The position numbers and the translations under genes are program-made. Shown piece by piece: positions 6,355-8,668 of a stretch of 8,668 nucleotides of DNA (positions are counted from its first letter, which is position 1; each line of letters starts with the position of its first letter). The notes under the pieces were generated by a model. The model did no database searches. It was not told where the DNA came from and worked only from the letters and a program-made list of their open reading frames with translations. Source of the DNA: an uncultured Phascolarctobacterium sp. (lineage in GTDB: Bacteria > Bacillota > Negativicutes > Acidaminococcales > Acidaminococcaceae); NCBI GenBank assembly GCA_900551335.1, contig URVO01000048.1, forward strand, positions 1 through 8,668, in the 5' to 3' direction.

Positions 6355-6408
6355 GCAAAATAAGAACCTTCTTAAACGCTGTGACTGGCGAGTTATGCAA
6401 ACAATTTA

Positions 6409-6432
6409 CACTTAAAGGATATGCTTTAAGTG
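6409..6432 (+). repeat. Perfect 9-bp palindrome, possible operator
   Basis: CACTTAAAG (6409-6417) is followed by the 6-nt loop GATATG and the exact complement CTTTAAGTG (6424-6432). It ends 17 bp before the -35 hexamer of the 3D-gene promoter. No T-run follows on the plus strand, so it is a poor terminator. A dimeric regulator site or an inner hairpin of the larger stem are the better readings. Confidence 0.5.
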
Positions 6433-6449
6433 CGGAAAATGTCATAAAT

Positions 6450-6479
6450 TTGACGGTCCTAGTCCTTTTATGTTAAAAT
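6450..6479 (+). promoter_or_regulatory. Housekeeping sigma promoter with extended -10 for the 3D-gene unit
   Basis: The -35 is TTGACG (6450-6455) and the -10 is TAAAAT (6474-6479), 18 bp apart. TG at 6471-6472 with one base before the hexamer makes an extended -10. The expected transcript start is near 6486, only about 17 nt before the ATG, so the leader would consist almost entirely of the 3' arm of the inverted repeat. It probably drives the 3D gene, rnmV and ksgA. Confidence 0.75.
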
Positions 6480-6502
6480 AATAAGCGTTTAAGGAGGTTT
6501 TT

Positions 6503-7474
6503 ATGGCTAAGAATATATGCAGATTACATTTACAGTGTTTATTATCTGCCGTACTTTTGATAATGATGGTGCCGTTCCTGCTGGGCTTTGACATGAGCCG
6601 TGAGGTGACTGTTCTCTGCGACGGGCAGAAAAAGGTCCTCAATACGAACGAAATGAAGCCGGCAAAAATTTTGACCAGCGCAGGCGTTGTGCTGGAGCAG
6701 GGCGACGGCTGGCGCTTGCAGGGCAAGAGCAAGCGTATTCAGGACGGCAGCGTGATAGAGGTTCTGCGCGGCAAGCCGTTCAAGGTTATCATCGGTGAAG
6801 AAACGAAGGAATATAAATCCTATAGGGAAACTGTCGGTGAAGCTTTGAAGGACTTGAAGATTCGCTTCAAGGAGGAGCAGGTTTATCCCGGTGCAGCTAC
6901 GCCGCTCGTAGCGAACATGGAGGTTTACGTGCTGAGTGCCGGTGAGGAGCTGCATTTTGCTGAGTCCTCTCTGGAGGTCCCGGTGAAGTACGAGGAGGAT
7001 TATAACCTGAACTTTGGTACAGAGAATATTATCCACCCCGGCAAGGAGGGTACCGAGAAGGTTGTTTCCAAGCGTGTGAAAAACAGCGACGGCACTTATG
7101 TGATGACCGAGCTTACGCGTCATACTGTAGCCGAGCCGGAGACGAAGATTATCCGCAAGGGCATGGCAATGAGCGTTTATACGCCCGATGGCTATAAGCG
7201 TTATACGCGTAAAATCGACGCGCATGCTTCTGCTTATGTAGCGACAGGCAGTAGAACGGCGATAGGTCTTGTGCCCTATGAGGGCATAGTGGCTGTCGAC
7301 CCGCGCTTTATTCCGATGTATACGAAGATGTATATTCCCGGCTATGGTTTTGCTATGGCCGGCGATACAGGCGGTGACATGCTTGGTCATCGTGTAGATT
7401 TATTCTTTAATGATTATCATCGTGCTATCCAGTGGGGCAGACGCGATGTAGAAATTTATATTTTAGCTGAGTAA
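6503..7474 (+). CDS. DUF348/G5/3D-domain cell-wall protein, YabE-like
   Basis: This 323-aa protein is built like B. subtilis YabE and resuscitation-promoting-factor-like cell-wall proteins. A hydrophobic segment (about 9-29) serves as signal peptide or membrane anchor, with no clear cleavage site. Two DUF348-like repeats (about 33-75 and 92-140) and a G5 domain (about 155-220) follow. The C-terminal 3D domain (238-323) has the three defining aspartates: VDPRFIP (D266), GDTGGD (D288) and HRVDLFF (D299). 3D domains have a double-psi barrel related to lytic transglycosylases such as MltA, so peptidoglycan cleavage outside the membrane is the expected role. The position before rnmV-ksgA is the same as for yabE. 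AAGGAGG five bases before ATG 6503 fixes the start. IPMYT replaces the more common IPLGT. Confidence 0.88.
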   Translation: MAKNICRLHLQCLLSAVLLIMMVPFLLGFDMSREVTVLCDGQKKVLNTNEMKPAKILTSAGVVLEQGDGWRLQGKSKRIQDGSVIEVLRGKPFKVIIGEETKEYKSYRETVGEALKDLKIRFKEEQVYPGAATPLVANMEVYVLSAGEELHFAESSLEVPVKYEEDYNLNFGTENIIHPGKEGTEKVVSKRVKNSDGTYVMTELTRHTVAEPETKIIRKGMAMSVYTPDGYKRYTRKIDAHASAYVATGSRTAIGLVPYEGIVAVDPRFIPMYTKMYIPGYGFAMAGDTGGDMLGHRVDLFFNDYHRAIQWGRRDVEIYILAE

Positions 7475-7486
7475 GGTGGACAAAGA

Positions 7487-8023
7487 ATGCTCAAGGAAGT
7501 GCTCGTAGTAGAGGGCAAAATGGATACAGTGGCTATCCGCAAGGCACTGGAGGCAGATACGATTGAGACCGGCGGCTTTACGCTGGCTCCGTACACTCTG
7601 CGTGCGATTGAGGCTGCTTATAAAAAGCGCGGCATTATTATTTTGACTGACCCGGACGGCGCAGGCGAGCGTATCCGTCGCTTTTTGACGGAGCGTTTTC
7701 CGGAGGCCGGGCAGGCGTTTATTCCGAAGGTGCAGGCAACTGCGCACAATGATGTGGGCGTGGAGCAGGCGCAGCCGGAGGCGATTTTAGCAGCGCTGGC
7801 GAAGGTGCGCCATCATGAATATCGTCCGCAGCAGGAGTTTACGGCGAACGATTTGTTTAAAAATAATCTGAATGGCAGTCCGAGTGCCGCTGCACGCCGT
7901 GATGCGCTGGGAGCAGAGCTGGGCATTGGCTACGGCAATGCCAAACGCTTTTTGGAAAGACTGAATCATTATGGTGTCAGCCGCGAGGAATTTACGGCGG
8001 CTTTAGCAAAAATTGGAGAGTGA
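7487..8023 (+). CDS. rnmV: Ribonuclease M5 (5S rRNA maturation)
   Basis: RNase M5 cleaves the 5S rRNA precursor, in Bacillus with help of ribosomal protein uL18. The 178-aa length is normal. The Toprim domain occupies about 1-100: VVEGKMDTVAIRKAL (catalytic E9), the TGGF turn and ILTDPDGAGERIRR (D55, D57, E61), which bind metal. GVEQA (91-95) is the usual end of the catalytic part. The C-terminal DUF4093-like helical domain (about 115-178, EFTANDLFKNNLNGS...YGNAKRFLERLNHYGV) is also recognisable. AAGGTGGA at 7473-7480 supports ATG 7487. It follows the 3D gene by 12 nt and precedes ksgA by 3 nt, the standard Bacillota pairing of two rRNA-processing genes. Confidence 0.95.
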   Translation: MLKEVLVVEGKMDTVAIRKALEADTIETGGFTLAPYTLRAIEAAYKKRGIIILTDPDGAGERIRRFLTERFPEAGQAFIPKVQATAHNDVGVEQAQPEAILAALAKVRHHEYRPQQEFTANDLFKNNLNGSPSAAARRDALGAELGIGYGNAKRFLERLNHYGVSREEFTAALAKIGE

Positions 8024-8026
8024 AAC

Positions 8027-8668
8027 GTGGATAAACCGATAATTGCTTCTCCCCAGGTGACTAATCACATCCTGCACCGCTTTAAGCTGCGTGCAGATAA
8101 AAAGCTGGGACAGAACTTTTTGATTGATGAAAATATCGTGCGCAATATTGTAGCGGCTGCGGAGCTGTCGGATAAGGATACGGTGCTGGAGGTTGGCCCC
8201 GGTATCGGTACGCTGACGCAGGGACTGGCTGAGAGCGGCGCTGCGGTAGTGGCTGTAGAGCTGGATAAGCGTCTGCTGCCGGTGCTGGACACGACGCTGG
8301 AGGGCTATGATAATGTGCGCATTGTCAACGGCGATATTTTGCAGGTTGATATTATGCAGACTGTGGGCGTGGACGAGTTCAAGGTGTGCGCAAATCTGCC
8401 GTATTATATTACGACACCGATTATTTTTGCACTGCTGGAGAAGCGTCTGCCGATGGAGCGTCTGGTGGCGATGGTGCAAAAGGAGGTCGCTGAGCGTATG
8501 GCTGCAAAGCCGGGCGGCAAGGATTATGGTGCGCTGTCTGTGGCGATTCAGTATTATACAGAGCCGGAGATTGCCTTTATCGTACCGCCTTCCTCGTTCA
8601 TTCCGGCACCGTCTGTTGATTCGGCGGTTATCGTCTGCAAGCGCCGTGAGAAGCCGCCTGTGGAGGTT
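8027..8668 (+). CDS. rsmA: 16S rRNA dimethyladenosine methyltransferase KsgA/RsmA, 3'-truncated by window end
   Basis: The frame from GTG 8027 is open to the last base (214 codons). About 75 residues are missing compared with the usual 285-290. KsgA/RsmA converts two adjacent adenines in the 3' terminal helix of 16S rRNA (A1518 and A1519 in E. coli) to N6,N6-dimethyladenosine late in 30S assembly. Visible motifs are KKLGQNFLID (25-34), the SAM-binding VLEVGPGIGTLTQ (53-65), VAVELDKRL (E78), NGDIL (101-105) and the catalytic NLPYYITTP (123-131), followed by MVQKEVAERM and PPSSFIPAPSVDSAVI. I chose GTG because GGAGAG at 8015-8020 lies six bases upstream and the gene starts 3 nt after the rnmV stop. 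No in-frame ATG is suitably placed. Confidence 0.95.
   Translation, partial: MDKPIIASPQVTNHILHRFKLRADKKLGQNFLIDENIVRNIVAAAELSDKDTVLEVGPGIGTLTQGLAESGAAVVAVELDKRLLPVLDTTLEGYDNVRIVNGDILQVDIMQTVGVDEFKVCANLPYYITTPIIFALLEKRLPMERLVAMVQKEVAERMAAKPGGKDYGALSVAIQYYTEPEIAFIVPPSSFIPAPSVDSAVIVCKRREKPPVEV

Larger units (their letters stand above)
6360..6504 (+). promoter_or_regulatory. 21-nt inverted repeat that buries the 3D-gene ribosome binding site
   Basis: Bases 6360-6380 pair with 6484-6504 over all 21 positions: 19 Watson-Crick pairs plus G-U pairs at 6364/6500 and 6370/6494. The core is CTTAAACGCT against AGCGTTTAAG. The 3' arm contains AAGGAGG (6491-6497) and reaches the first two bases of the start codon. 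The 5' arm begins 6 bp after the methyltransferase stop. In a read-through RNA this stem would block translation. A transcript from the promoter at 6450-6479 would lack the 5' arm. The 145-bp whole could instead be a MITE-like element with terminal repeats. Confidence 0.8.

Noticed and set aside
6409..6450. Palindrome as Rho-independent terminator of the upstream operon
   Set aside because: No U-rich tract follows the stem on the plus strand, and the stem is AT-rich.

Overview
The window reads as a chromosomal segment of a Bacillota bacterium with a mid-to-high GC, CTG/GCG-rich codon style, with one insertion sequence at its left edge. The gene order (Orn/Lys/Arg decarboxylase family, tmk, holB, ricT/PSP1, NPPY methyltransferase, then a 3D-domain protein, rnmV, ksgA) is a condensed version of the Bacillus subtilis yaaO-tmk-holB-yaaT-yabB...yabE-rnmV-ksgA region. 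A Negativicutes member is my best guess from composition and gene style. This is an inference; no rRNA or other decisive marker is present.

Region 1 (1-1472): an apparently complete IS3-family, IS150-type element. It has about 27-bp terminal inverted repeats, overlapping orfA and orfB, a slippery A7 followed by a potential pseudoknot for -1 frameshifting, and an intact DDE triad. A perfect 14-bp hairpin at its left end buries the orfA Shine-Dalgarno. Its base composition is clearly more AT-rich than the chromosomal genes.

Region 2 (1473-1653): a short intergenic stretch. It holds four copies of GGAAAAACGT spaced exactly 33 bp apart, then a consensus TATAAT and the ribosome binding site of the decarboxylase gene.

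Region 3 (1654-6354): five tightly packed plus-strand genes that look like one operon: a PLP-dependent decarboxylase, thymidylate kinase, DNA polymerase III delta-prime, the RicT/PSP1 Fe-S protein and a TrmN6-like methyltransferase. Gaps are 1-9 nt, apart from a short overlap at the last junction.

Region 4 (6355-6502): an intergenic region whose two edges form a 21-nt inverted repeat (19 Watson-Crick pairs and two G-U pairs) that buries the ribosome binding site of the next gene. Between the arms lie a perfect 9-bp palindrome and a good extended -10 promoter that starts transcription just beyond the 5' arm.

Region 5 (6503-8668): a second unit made of a secreted or anchored DUF348/G5/3D cell-wall protein, RNase M5 (5S rRNA maturation) and KsgA (16S rRNA dimethyladenosine methyltransferase, cut by the window end).

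The protein-coding content is ordinary housekeeping plus one IS, and I see no new defence or metabolic system. The unexplained structure is in the non-coding DNA: the 33-bp-period array, the RBS-sequestering inverted repeat before the 3D gene, and the RNA structures of the IS.
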